Source of the DNA: Chaetomium olivaceum
Lineage: Eukaryota > Ascomycota > Sordariomycetes > Sordariales > Chaetomiaceae
Reading direction: 5' to 3'
Assembly (NCBI GenBank): GCA_039881045.1
Contig: JAYWVB010000064.1
Coordinates: 1 to 64,000 of the forward strand
Length of the DNA: 64,000 nt
The position numbers and the translations under genes are program-made. The notes beneath the pieces are model-generated. The model was not told the DNA's origin and did no database searches. It was given only the letters and a program-made list of their open reading frames with translations. This document shows, piece by piece, positions 47,540-59,323 of this stretch. Within the stretch, counting starts at the first letter, position 1, and every line of letters begins with the position of its first letter.

Positions 47540-49388
47540 CTTTGACCACTGTTTTTGGGTCAAAGATGTCCAGCGCAGCTTGTAGTCTCGGAATTGAGCT
47601 ACAACAAGGGCGGGGAGACGCGGTAGGCTGAGCGGCATGATGGGCGACAGTGAGGGGGATTAGGGAATGTCGTGTACTCTTGTGTAAATACGCCCGTCAG
47701 CACACTAAGCTCAATGGGTCGAAGGAAGAGAAGAGAAAAGGAACTAGCAGAATCCAGCATGCAGAATGTAACACAAAAATGATGGAAAAGCGGAAGAACT
47801 GAGACAAAGGAAGTTGATGAGCGGACCGAGATGCAGCGACAAACCTTTTGTGCCGAAGCTGACGCCGGGGGCGGGCAGGGATGGAGCTAACCATGAGACC
47901 AGACGGAGAACGTCCGGAATGTGTAACATGGCAGCATGGCCGGCATTCAGACGAAGAAGGCGGGCTGGAAAACTGTAAAACGGCACTGAGGCTTGCCGGC
48001 GGAGAGCAGCGACCTTTCTCGTTTCGGATTCGAGACCAGAAGTTCTCTACCAAACCAATTTGGCAGTGGCCCAAGCTTTCTGTGGCGACGTTGCGGCGAT
48101 TGTCTCATGAGCCGCAAGCCGCAGGGTCCTCCTGGGTTCGGTCCTGCGTGGCCGTCGGAACTGACCGTTTCCACCAGAACCCTGCTTATCATACTCATTC
48201 GCACTCATCTCATTCGGCTCGAAAAGGGCTAAGATAGCCCGGTTTCGATGCACAGAACCACGAGACCGACTGAAGTGGCTCGGTGGGAAGGGACTGATTC
48301 CTGGAGGCGCGGAAGTGCAGTTGCCGGCGGGATTGGTTCAGGTTCTGGCCAGTTGCCTGCCCGTTGCGCGGTTATTGGCAACCGTCGCCGCTCAAATGCG
48401 TTTGCTGCTGTGTCCAATCACCCGATGGCGTGGGACACGCGCCGCAGCGGTCAAAAGGCTGGCCTTGTTTCGGCCCCGGATGTTGAGGGTTCCGGAGAAG
48501 CGTCACCCTGCTAGCCAATGGTGCGCATTCCCCATCCGGAGCGCCCCCGGTGGAGTCGGAGGATAGGTATGGACTTTTGTTGCCGTGGAGGGCCGTGCGG
48601 ACACTTTGTTCCGTTTGTTCGGTCCTCGGCGTTTCCTTGGGTCTGAAGATGAAGATATTACCGTTGGGTATTGTTGTGTTTGCTGTCAAAGAAAACCTGA
48701 GTTTTTCTCGGGGACAGATCGGAAGAATGATGTTGCTCAATTTCCGCTGCGAGCACCAGGCGGGGGGATGCGCCTTCCATCATGGATGTGGTTAAACGAA
48801 CTCCCTTACTGTGTATTATTCTGTCGACCTTCACAAGGTTTCTGCCACTCACACCCGTGGATCCCACCACGGAAAACTCGGGAACAACCGAACGGCTCCT
48901 CTAACTCGACCGCCCTCCCGGACCTCCATCTAGAACCCGGAAATTCTCTTTTTCCTTTGGTTCTCTTCCTCATCTTTCCTCTCACTCAGTCGCAAAAAAT
49001 GCTGGATTGGGCTTCGCGACATCAATCACGAGAGATTGTTGTGTCGTCTCCCCCAGCTCCTGTCGATCCGTTCCAGAAGGTGTGAGGGGCATGTTTCAGA
49101 GGCGCCACTGGTTCAGGCGCTGGGTCCTGGCTTGGCAGACACCCTGGGTGCGACACCTTTCCCAACCCTAACCCCTAACCCCTAGATTCCACGCTCGTCG
49201 ATATCAACCAACCTTGGCAGGGCTCGAGTGCTTCGTGTTGCGGTTGCTCGTCAGTAATGGGGATTGGCAATGGAATACGACAATGGTCATTGTCAATTTT
49301 GACTGCGTTGGGCGACGCTAAGTAATATAGTCCCCCGACCGCCCCCTCGAACTGAACCAACATACACGCCTTCCCCTTCTGAGGAAAC
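47540..49388. other. Intergenic, with short telomere-like repeat
   Basis: About 1.85 kb with no supported gene. Overlapping frames on both strands have no motif. Contains CCCTAA-type units at 49161-49185. Confidence 0.5.
49161..49185 (+). repeat. Interstitial telomere-like units (CCCTAA/CCCCTAA)
   Basis: CCCAACCCTAACCCCTAA followed by CCCCTAG: two to three imperfect copies of the fungal telomere unit. Far too short to be a telomere. Confidence 0.6.
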
Positions 49389-50622
49389 CTAGGCCTTCTC
49401 CGTCAACTCGCCGCCCTCCACGCTCGCAGCCCCGCTCCACTGTAGCTTCGCCGGTACCTTTTTCTGGAACACGGGAACCCACACGGTATCATACAGACTT
49501 GGTGCGCCGCCGGCAGCCTTGCTCCCTGGCTCGAGACTACCCAGCTGCTGCTGGTCGGTGCAGCACGGGCTGTTGGGCCCCCAGAACGGCCCCGCCGCCC
49601 ACGCCGTCCAGCCGATGTACTCTTCGTTCTCGGCCATGTAGTCCAGGAAGTCGTTCAGCATGGTCGTGCACGCCGTGGTGTTGGAGCCGCCAAACTCGGT
49701 GATCATGGCCTTGAGGCCGTGCTCCCGCAGCCACGCGGTCACCTCGGCCAGATTCTCGGCCGGGTCTTGCGTACACGCCGTGTGGCTGCCGCTGAAGTCC
49801 TCGTCCAGGTACTCGTGGATATCAATCGCCGTGTTGTTGGCCGGGTCCGCCAGCTTGTGCAGCCACGCGCTGCTGGCCTCGTCGCCGCCCTGCGTCCACC
49901 CATGCCCGCCCGTCCACGAATTGCCGGGCGCGATGATCAAGTTCGTCGCGCCGGCGGCCCGGATCGCGTCCACCGCCGCCTGTAGGTTGTCGAGGAGCAG
50001 CGCGCTCGGCATGTCATGCGGCTCGTTCATCAGCCCGAATATGACCTTCTCGTTGTCGGCGAACCGCTTTGCCAGCGCGCCCCAGAACTCGCCGAACTGC
50101 GCCGTCGTGGCGGCCGTTGGGTCGGATGCGTTGCCGATCACGCTGCCGCTGTACGGCTGCGAGGAGGGGTCGTTATACCGCATGTAGTTGTGCGGGTCCA
50201 GGATGGCATCTAAGGGTCGTCAGCGGTTGCCAGGGGGGATGGGCAGGTGAAGGAAAGGGGGAGGGTAACGCACAAGCACCCTTAGTCACGGTGATGTAGT
50301 CGATGGCCTCCTTGAAGTAGTCGAAGTGGGTCTCGTTGAACTTGGCTCCGAGGCCGTCGGCCGGCGGGCACATGCGTTCCAGCAGGAAGGCGACGCGGTG
50401 AAGGTTGACCTTGTTCTGGTCAATCATAATGTCAACACCCTTGGTGTCGATGAACTGGTAGTCGGTGCCGAACCGGCCGGGCAAGCCGGTCCCTGGGGTT
50501 GCGTCTGCACTCCAGACGCCGAACTCGCCGCTAGATTGGGCGACGCCCGCGTAGAAGATGGTCGCCGATGCTCCGGGGAGCAAGGCGGCGCACATAACCG
50601 CCGACGATGTGGACAACTTCAT
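49389..50622 (-). CDS. Endo-beta-1,4-glucanase, glycoside hydrolase family 5
   Basis: Secreted cellulase. Exons on the minus strand: 50622-50274 and 50209-49389; 389 residues. Signal peptide MKLSTSSAVMCAALLPGASA. GH5 landmarks in order: NLHRVAFLLERM, LDPHNYMRYN (His-Asn of the active site), IFGLMNEPHDM (acid/base Glu after Asn), APGNSWTGGH, DIHEYLDEDFSG and KAMITEFGGSN (nucleophile Glu). This matches the subfamily 5 type of fungal endoglucanases. No CBM1 is present; the C-terminus ends in a short non-modular tail. A TATA box lies at 50724-50732. It is in tandem with an AA9 LPMO on the same strand. Confidence 0.92.
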
Positions 50623-51394
50623 GGTGGCTGAGCGCTATAAAGAACTCTGAGTACCCCTCTGATGAACCGCAGTCAAACCGACTTGGAGAAACAATGGCCA
50701 AGCTCTGAGCGCCCCATCAGCTCTTTTTTATACACACCGTACTCCCGGCGTCGCCACCACGCCCGAGGGGAAGCCAAGGGCACCCCATGGGGATCAATCC
50801 CGGTATCGCGGGTTCTCGGCGCGAACCTACTTTATCCTTTGCAAAGCTTGTTGTTATAATGGACGATCACTTCCCCTCGTTGGCCATCGAACCATCGTCC
50901 CTTGCAGCAAATATTGAGGTCCATTACGAGTCTCCAGAGGCGGTTAACAGGATTCGTCGACACAGTTACGCCGTTCAGTTACTGCCGAACCAATGACGGC
51001 ATTAAGCCTCGGCGAAATACAAACCGATCAGGTGGAGGGACATCCGAGGGCGGAGGCACGACTTCCGCAGAGCCGTGTTTCTGGGCAAAATCGCTTGTTC
51101 CCGCCCGATCCAATTTAAACCGCGTCCGGTGTCGATCTGCGGGTATCAAACCCCCATTGAACCCGGGAACTGAGACCTGCAGAGTGAGGCAGGGATTAAT
51201 CACGCGTTCAACTTCAGGGGGTGCGGCCAAATGTTGGAATGGATTGCTAACAACAAAGTCCACGACTTCAACTCAAAGTACTAATAGACGCATTTGCGTA
51301 ACGGTCGCGGGCCAGCAGCTTTGGATCTTAAAAGACAATGTCGCTATCATGCTTCCTCAAAGTATCTCCCCATTTCCAACCAAACACGATCCAT
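50623..51394. other. Intergenic between GH5 promoter and AA9 3' end
   Basis: 772 bases. It holds the GH5 promoter (TATA box annotated) and the 3' end of the AA9 gene. No other gene. Confidence 0.55.
50724..50732 (-). promoter_or_regulatory. TATA box (TATAAAAAA) of GH5 endoglucanase
   Basis: Reads TATAAAAAA on the minus strand, about 100 nt upstream of the start codon at 50622. Confidence 0.6.
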
Positions 51395-52432
51395 TTACGG
51401 GCCAGCCCTGTTCGCGTTGGGCGCCGCCTCGCTCCAGACATCTCCTCCCGGGGCCGTGTACGGAATCTGGCCCTGGTTAATCCTCCATAGCTCGGTCAGA
51501 ATCTGTTGCCAATCCTCGTTAGCCAACCACTCATCAACACCACGAACTCTCAACAACAGCACTTACACCCGCATCATCCGGGTCGTACGCCCCCGGCAGC
51601 GCGACACCCGCCGGCAGCGCCGTGCTGCCGCCCTGGGTGACGCGGATCTGGGTGCAGCTCGGGTAGAACTGGGCGCCCATGCGCACGCCCGCCACGTGCA
51701 GGCCCAGGATCTCGTGCCGGAGCAGGTACTCGCCGGGCGCCAGCGACGGCGGGATCGTCACCCGCCACTTGGCGCCTTGCTCGCGCAGCAGGTCGGAGGC
51801 CCACGGCGGGTTGCCGGCCGGGTTGTACGCCAGCTGCTCGATCTTGACCCACACGTTGCCCGTGTCGCCTTTGAAGGTCTTGCAGTCGTCGTTGGTGCAG
51901 TGCGCGAGGTAGCTGAGGTCGGGGGTGGTGCGTTAGGGCTTTGGTTGCTTGTCAAGGGGGGGGGGGGGTTGGGATGGTGGACGGAACTCACGTCATGACC
52001 GGACCGCTGTGAGAGCTGCCCCATTGGTCCCAGTTGAGGGAGCTGTGAAAAGGATTGCGTTAGTACGGTCATTGGACACAACGGCCAGGGGTAAGTCATA
52101 CACAGTGTCGCCGGCCTTCAACTCAATCACTCCCCCAGCGGGGATGTTACCCCCTGCGCCGCATCTAATTTGACAGTCAGCAGTCGTCCCACGGTATCTG
52201 GATTTTGAGTTCGGACATACGTGACGTTGTTGGTGGTAAAGTCCGGAACTGGGCCGTTGTCGGCAAGCTTGCGGGCATACCGGACTGGTGTAGGAGTGAC
52301 ATAGTCGTCCTGGCCAACCTGCCATGCCATGTAGTTCTGGCCGTTGACGGTGACACTCTTAAGGTAACCATGGCCAGCAACGAGGCTGGCGAGGCTGCCC
52401 AGGATCAGGGCCGCGGATGTCAAGGGTGCCAT
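51395..52432 (-). CDS. Lytic polysaccharide monooxygenase, AA9 family, five exons
   Basis: Secreted copper-dependent polysaccharide oxidase. Minus-strand exons: 52432-52221, 52164-52102, 52042-51992, 51912-51567, 51502-51395; 259 residues, all phases fit. Signal peptide MAPLTSAALILGSLASLVAG, then mature HGYLKSVTVNG with His1. The second brace His is in GSSHSGPVM. HEILGLHVAGVRMGAQFYPSC carries the QFY active-site residues. NVTCGAGGNIPAGG and LAHCTNDDCKTF are usual AA9 features, each formed across an intron. The C-terminus differs from the short standard ending and adds a tail (WRINQGQIPYTAPGGDVWSE). No CBM. Upstream (52530-52546) are a GATATAAG box and a GGTTAA element. Confidence 0.92.
51955..51968 (-). 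repeat. 13-base homopolymer in AA9 intron 3
   Basis: A run of 13 G on the plus strand (C on the coding strand) lies within the 79-nt third intron, at 51956-51968. It is the longest single-base G/C run I noticed. Confidence 0.85.
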
Positions 52433-52529
52433 CTCGAGAAGCTGTGGGTGATATGCGAGCTGTCGAGTGATTTACAACGCTTGCAACGGTAATAAAAACA
52501 GATCATCTGGGTCAGCCCAACATGGCCTA

Positions 52530-52546
52530 CTTATATCAACTTAACC
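52530..52546 (-). promoter_or_regulatory. TATA-like GATATAAG and GGTTAA elements upstream of the AA9 gene
   Basis: On the minus strand GGTTAA (52541-52546) is followed by GATATAAG (52530-52537), about 100 nt before the start at 52432. GGNTAA matches the known core of the xylanase/cellulase regulator site, but a single copy is weak. Confidence 0.35.
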
Positions 52547-52979
52547 AACCGAGAAAAGTACGGCATTCCTTTCGTACTCGGTACGCTTTGAGGTCCATGG
52601 AAGTCGTCCTCCATCTCGGCGTGGACTGTCAGGGGCACAGTCCCACAGCTGATTGGTGGAGAGTCGATGATGTTGAGAGATTGCCCACCCACCTACCCAA
52701 AGGAGCTGCACCGTCCGCGGGTTTCAGGAAACCTCACAGAATTTCGTCCCCCTAGTCCCCTTTCATCTCTGTGCCTCAAGCACCGGAGCGTTAAAGGGTG
52801 TCTTGGATAAGGAATCGTCTCGAATCGAGCGTTCGATCCGCTCTGACGGCCCGTTAACTCCGGACTTTGAGTCGTCCCGCAACTAGAAAGTTCCCAAACC
52901 TAACTCAGCTCTCAATGGCCCCTTGTTATCAGTATCTAAACACCATGCTCTACTATGTTTAGATACAGAGTTGTGGCCA

Positions 52980-53225
52980 TCTTTTAATTCTCCTTTTTCT
53001 TTTATCTTAGTTCAAGTTATATCTCTATTCCAAATAACGCCCTTTTCTCCTCTCCCTTTATTCTTTTCTCTTTCTTTCTCATATTCTTTCCTTTCCCTTG
53101 CCCTTTTTTTTTCTCTTGTTCTTTTCCTTGTTTCCTCCCTTTTCCCTGGACTGTTTCTTTTCCTCTTCTCTAGTCTTTTTTTTTTTTTTGTCAATTTTCA
53201 TTCACATCTCTCTCTCTTTAACCCC
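52980..53225 (+). repeat. Pyrimidine-rich tract
   Basis: T/C-rich with CTTT and CTCT units, about 240 bp. It lacks the GAGTT-GC motif found after copies A-C. Confidence 0.6.
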
Positions 53226-55173
53226 CCTTTTCATTGCTTCCTTCATGTTGGTTTTGTGGCTAATGTCCTACCTCACTAGGTACCTATGGTGGCAGTAGAC
53301 CTTGGACATTATAACGAGCTTACGACGCACCCGGTGTTTGATAGTAGCTGCATCACTTGTCTAAAGGATTAAAACCTTCACGTGTTCATGCCAAGCTCGA
53401 CTTCCATAAATGTTCTGACGCATCTGTGTCCGTATTTATGGTGACAACCGAGGAAGATGGCCCTTGTGAGACTCTGTTGGATTGGGCAAGAATAATGGAG
53501 CCAAAGAGCAAAATAAGACACGGATCGTGACTCGGGGTCATGTACAACGGTGCCCAAAGCAATTGGCTTGCCAAAGGTGGTATTTGTAATTCCAAGGACC
53601 GGACACTCTGCACATCTCGATCAATTGACCAGTTGAAGCATGGACAAATGCCACCGTACCACGTTACGCCCAGAGCAACCTAGTAGAATATTTGTTTGGG
53701 CCATCTCACTGGTTTATGGACCAATACCTTCATCGTTGGTTGACGGACATCATGATTTTCCCAATTAGCCCAAGTTAATCATAGCTGGCTCATCGGTGAA
53801 ACCTAGTTGCCCTGGGATAGTTACTCGCAGAAGCAATGTTGGTAGCGCTCGTTCTGTCTACCTCTGCGTGTCGTATGGGTAGGCGGGGCACAAAGGAAGA
53901 GGTTGGCTCTGGTTATCACGACCTGTACTCGGCTGTAGCTTGAGTGGGATAGTCCAATTGAGGAGTGAGCCGAAATGCAAAGCATTTGCATCACGGACTC
54001 CTCTATAGAAAATTCCGGGATGCGGCACATTGGGTTGGGATTGGCAGGGCGGCAGATATATCTGTGGCCCGTAACAACACCCGTTCCCAAGCGATTCGCA
54101 ATTAATAAACTGGCAGCGGGCCTCCATAACGTGCCGACAAGACGTTTACGCGTTCAGTCCTCGGAAACGTATTCTCGAGTTGCGTCGTTTTCACAATTTT
54201 ATGTCCACCAAGAAATTGGTCTACGACAAGAAAGATCGAATTTTAGATGGTGATAATGGTGGAAACAACTTTGTCGTGATGGTGGTGGTGTTCAAGTTGG
54301 CTGTTGCATTTCAGTCCCAACGCCATCTGGAGAGATGAGAGATGGAACTTTTGCATGTGCCACAGCAAAGCCAATGGAGCGAGTCCCAAAAAGCGAGGGA
54401 TCTAATGTGCTTTATGTTGTGCGACACCATGCATTATCGCCGAGACGTGCAATGGACGAACGGATGGCATCCTTTCTTGAGAGACCGAGAGATGCTGCAG
54501 TTGGGTGGACCGAACCAGGACCAGCTGACAGTTGGGGTCATGCCTTCCACTCCACAGATGCAAGCCCCACTGACCCCACCCCCGCATTTGCCCCCAAAAA
54601 TGGCCGGATTTGATGGTTGGTGCATCTTGGCGAGCTCAGGAGGCAGAAAGAACCCCACGCGATGTCGCGTGCTGGGCCTGTTTTGGCACTTTGGATGCCT
54701 TTCTCATCCAACCGTCCGTGGGATTCCTATCTTTGCCGGATATTTTACACCCGGTTTTTGGCTGGAACATGGGTTGAGACGAACCCCGCACGGGAGCGGG
54801 AAAGGCGGGGAAAGTTTTTGTGTCTCCCCCCGGCTCAGACCATTCATTTGCATCTGAACATCCCCTTCCTTCACACCTTGGTTGCCTCATGACAACTTTC
54901 TGCATGTTGTCTAACACCTGTCCCAGAACTTTTGCAGGTGAAACACGGCCCAATGGTTTGACACCTGCAAACCATTGATGTCGTGTACCCCAGAGAGGTG
55001 ACACACGAGAACAATACCAGTTTTTAAACAAGCTCACCTTATTCCTCCTCCATTTCTGGCGCCACCGACGAAGTTGCTCTGTTGATATTCATCTTTGTTG
55101 ACTCGCCTCGAATGTGAACTCATGGTCGTATCTTCTTTGGTCTGCCTCGACCGCGGGGCGCTCGCGGATATTC

Positions 55174-58100
55174 ATGATGCCTCCCTCGTTTTTTCAGCCT
55201 GCCGTGGCTAGCAACGCTCGTCGCGTGGCGAGCGTTGCTAAGCGCGTGTTTGTCCCGACGGCGGCCCGTATACTTGGTGAGCAATTTTTGTTTGCCTGGT
55301 CTCGGATTGGATCAAAAGCATTAGCTCGGGGTACTAATTAGGGCCACAGACTCCGCTCCTCTCGGTGCCGTCCTCGGATGCCAGCGAGCATGGCACGCCA
55401 CGCACCGGCGGGAGCTTCCGAAGGCCACCACCCTGGCGCTCACCGTCCCGAAGGTGCAAGCCCTGCAACTTGTCCGTCATGCTTCAGTCTTGTCGACCAT
55501 CCCGTCCCCGTCGCCCCAGCGCGGCCTGGCAGCTTACTCGACCGAGACGACAACGGTGACGACGCCCTATGCCAAGCTTAGTGTGGGGGTGCCTCGGGAG
55601 ACGTACCCAAATGAACGTCGCGTGGCACTAACCCCCAGAACGTCGCTCTACTCCTCAAAAAGGGGTTTGACAAGGTGCTCGTCGAAAAAGGCGCCGGTGC
55701 CGAGCCGACTTTCATGATGGTGCTTACGCCACAGCTGGAGCTACCTTGGTTGATGATGCCTCTGCCGTCTGGAACAACGCGGACATCGTGCTCAAGGTCC
55801 GGGGGCCCAGTGCCGCCGAGGCTGGTAGCGCTAGGGAGGGGCAGACCATCATCAGCTTCCTCCAGCCGATGCAGAACAAGCCGCTGGTGGAGAAGCTTGC
55901 CGCCCAAAAGGCTACCACGTTTGCCATGGACTTGATTCCTCGGATCTCTCGCGCCCAGGTCTTTGACGCTCTCAGCAGCATGGCTAATATCGCTGGGTAC
56001 AAGGCAGTCCTCGAGGCGTCCAACAATTTTGGCCGCTTCTTGACTGGCCAGGTCACGGCTGCAGGCAAGATCCCACCCGGCAAGGTTTTGGTTATTGGCG
56101 CCGGTGTCGCTGGACTCAGCGCAATCGTCACTGCGAGGAGACTGGGCGCGATTGTGCGCGGTTTCGACACCCGGTCTGCTGCCCGCGAACAGGTTCAATC
56201 CCTCGGTGCCGAGTTCATCGAAGTCGATCTGCACGAGGAAGGATCAGGTACTGGTGGCTACGCCAAGGAGATGTCCAAGGAGTTTATCGAGGCTGAGATG
56301 ACTCTCTTTACTGAGCAGGCGAGGGAGGTCGACATCATCATCACCACGGCCTTGATTCCTGGCAAGCCGGCACCGAAGCTAATTACCAAATCCATGATCG
56401 AAATCATGAAGCCTGGGTCTGTCATTGTTGATCTAGCGGCCGAGGCTGGCGGAAACTGTGAAAAGACCGAGCCCGGCAAGCTTATCACCTACAAGGACGT
56501 TAAGATTATCGGTGCGCCTCTCCAGACTCTGACTTACCCTGATCATCCCCTCTAACAACTCCAGGCTACACTGATCTCCCCTCACGGCTACCCACGCAAT
56601 CGTCAACCCTGTACTCGAACAACATCACCAAATTCCTCCTGTCCATGGCTCCCAAGGACAAGGAGTTTGGTGTCGACCTTGGCGATGAAGTCGTCCGGGG
56701 CGCAATCGTAACACAAAACGGAAAGATCCTGCCGCCTGCACCTCGCCCCGCACCACCGCCCGCTGCCGCCCCGAGCTCTACAGCCTCCAAGGAAGCCGAA
56801 GTTGTCGCTCTGACCCCCTGGCAGAAGGCCTCGCGCGAGGTCACGCTGATCACCGGTGGCATGGGCACGGCGCTCGCCCTCGGCAAGTTCACGGGGCCGT
56901 TGTTCATGGGAAATGCCTTCACCTTTGCGCTGGCTTCGCTTATCGGCTACCGCGTCGTGTGGGGCGTCAGCCCGGCGCTGCACTCGCCTTTGATGAGTGT
57001 CACGAACGCCATATCTGGAATGGTTGGCGTTGGTGGTTTGTTCATCTTGGGCGGGGGCTACCTCCCGGAGACTATCCCCCAGATGTTTGGGTCCGCGTCG
57101 GTTCTTCTGGCTTTTGTCAACGTTGCTGGTGGTTTCGTTATTACTAAGCGCATGTTGGATATGTTCCGTCGCCCGACTGATCCCCCGGAGTACCCGTGGC
57201 TGTATGCCATCCCGGGTGTTCTCTTTGGTGGTGGGTTCTTGGCGGCTGCTTCGACCGGAGCGGCTGGTCTTGTTCAAGCGGGCTACCTCGTGAGCTCCGT
57301 GCTTTGCATTACCTCGATCTCCAGCTTGGCTTCGCAGGCAACGGCGCGCATGGGCAACATGCTGGGCATGCTCGGCGTGGGATCTGGTGTCTTGGCCTCG
57401 CTGCTCGCCGTTGGGTTCTCTCCTGAGGTCTTGACGCAGTTCGGTGGGCTCGCAGCCATCGGCAGCATCTTGGGTTTCTTGATTGGAAAGCGCATCACTC
57501 CCACCGATCTCCCCAGACCGTGGCAGCTCTCCACTCCGTTGTCGGTCTAGCCGCCGTCTTGACAAGCATCGGCAGCGTCATGGCCGACCTGTCTCACGTC
57601 ACGACCCTGCACCTGGTCACCGCATACCTCGGGGTTCTTATCGGTGGCATCACCTTCACCGGCTCGATCGTCGCCTTCCTTAAGCTCGCCGGCAAGATGA
57701 CTTCCAAGCCGCTGATGCTCCCCGGGCGCCACCTCATCAACTCAGGCCTGCTCGCCACCAACGCCGCCACCATGGGCGCGTTCGTGACCATGGCCCCTGG
57801 CGCACCCATGATCGCTGCCGGCGCCCTGGCCGCCAACACCGTCATGTCCTTCCTCAAGGGCTACACCACCACCTCGGCTATCGGCGGCGCCGACATGCCC
57901 GTTGTCATCACGGTGCTCAACGCCTACAGCGGTTTCGCGCTCGTCGCCGAAGGGCTCATGCTCGACAACTCCCTTCTCACCACCGTTGGCGCGCTCATCG
58001 CGTGTCGGGCTCCATCCTCTCCTACATCATGTGCGTGGCCATGAACCGCTCCCTCGTGAACGTCCTCTTCGGCGGCATCGCGCCACCGACCACGAACGAC

Positions 58101-58766
58101 TACAAGATGGAGGGCAGCGTGACGCAGACCAACGTCGAGGACACGGCCGAGGCGCTGACCAACGCCGAGTCGGTCATCATCGTGGTCGGGTACGGCATGG
58201 CCGTGGCCAAGGCCCAGTACGCCATCTCCGACATCACCCAGATGCTGCGCGCCAAGGGGGTGCGTGTGCGCTTTGCGATTCATCCCGTGGCGGGCCGCAT
58301 GCCGGGCCAGTGTAATGTGCTGCTGGCCGAGGCGAGCGTGCCGTATGATATCGTGCTGGAGATGGATGAGATCAATGATGATTTTGGCGAGACGGATGTC
58401 ACGCTGGTGATTGGGGCGAATGATACGGTCAACCCGATCGCGCTGGAGCCTGGGAGCCCGATCGCTGGCATGCCGGTGCTGCACGCGTGGAAGAGCAAGC
58501 AGGTCGTGGTGATGAAGCGGGGGATGGCCAGTGGTTACGGTAAGAAAATGCTGGGATGTTGTCTGCGAGTGGGGTTCGTTGCTAATTCATCTGCAGCTGA
58601 TGTCCCGAACCCCATGTTCTACATGCCCGGCACGAGGATGCTTTTCGGAGACGCTAGAGTTACGACGGAAGGTAAGTCACCTACAAGCTGTGGACAAGCT
58701 GCCGAGGAGAGACTCACAGACCCCGCCATAGCCATCAAGTCTGCCATCGAGGCCCGATTCAAGTAG
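55174..58766 (+). CDS. NNT: NAD(P) transhydrogenase, mitochondrial; four 1-nt losses
   Basis: Proton-pumping transhydrogenase of the inner mitochondrial membrane, making NADPH from NADH. Exons 55174-55276, 55350-56511, 56565-58539, 58597-58671, 58732-58766. Order of domains: Arg-rich presequence, NAD domain I (VLVIGAGVAGLSAI; VDIIITTALIPGKPAP), membrane domain II with many helices, NADP domain III (VGYGMAVAKAQYAI; IHPVAGRMPGQCNVLLAEA; NDTVNPIA). The frame is lost at 55632-55636 (C run), about 55704 (G), 57511-57514 (C run) and about 58000 (G). Adding one base at each gives exactly 1118 codons. The start at 55174 fits the presequence; an upstream in-frame extension to 55114 is less likely. Confidence 0.88.
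55209..55240 (+). other. Perfect 12-bp inverted repeat in the NNT presequence
   Basis: TAGCAACGCTCG (55209-55220), 8-nt spacer, then its exact reverse complement (55229-55240). It lies in exon 1 and would form a stable hairpin in the mRNA just after the start codon. Confidence 0.9.
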
Positions 58767-59323
58767 TAGGTTGATGTGCTAGTATATATGGCCCGTACAT
58801 ATCCACTTCTCTCCGTCGCTAGATCCAGATCATGTTGCATTCATCTGTTTGCACTTCTAGACGCGCGAGTAGAGGGCTCGGTTGCCGTTTCCTGCCGTTT
58901 ATTTCTTGGATGCTGCATTGTATCGACATTTATTGTCTTCGAAGAACGCTTTTGTGGTTTTGGACAGGCCCTTTATGTCAGAGGTTGTTGAGATCGTGGA
59001 ATGGACAGCTTTTCAAGCATTTCAGTGAACTCGCCGTGAAACTGTCATGTGCCTGAACCGAGGCCTATCGTTTCGAATACTGGGAGGTTGCAACACTGCA
59101 CACGGATCAAGTTGTATGGTTCAGGAAAGGACACCCACTAGATCTCTCGGTGTAGTAGCAACTGAGTTTTGGGTTATGCTCAAGTCGTATATACAGACAC
59201 CCTCCATCCCACACATCTCTTCCTGTGCCCGCTTACCTCGGGGCAGCATATGGTTCCCATGCGTTAATCTTGGGCTTCGTCCTATTTCCAGCGTCAGCAT
59301 AACCATGACCGTGCCACATCTAT
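58767..59323. other. Convergent 3' region between NNT and NDUFA12
   Basis: 557 bases between two facing gene ends; no other feature recognised. Confidence 0.6.

Larger units (their letters stand above)
52433..55173. other. Long intergenic with pyrimidine tract
   Basis: 2.7 kb with no supported gene. A T/C-rich tract at 52980-53225 includes a T15 run. The remaining frames (for example 54335-54857 and 54636-55037) have no motif. The end is the NNT promoter. Confidence 0.5.

Noticed and set aside
49161..49185. Chromosome end or telomere
   Set aside because: Only two to three imperfect units, with normal genes on both sides.
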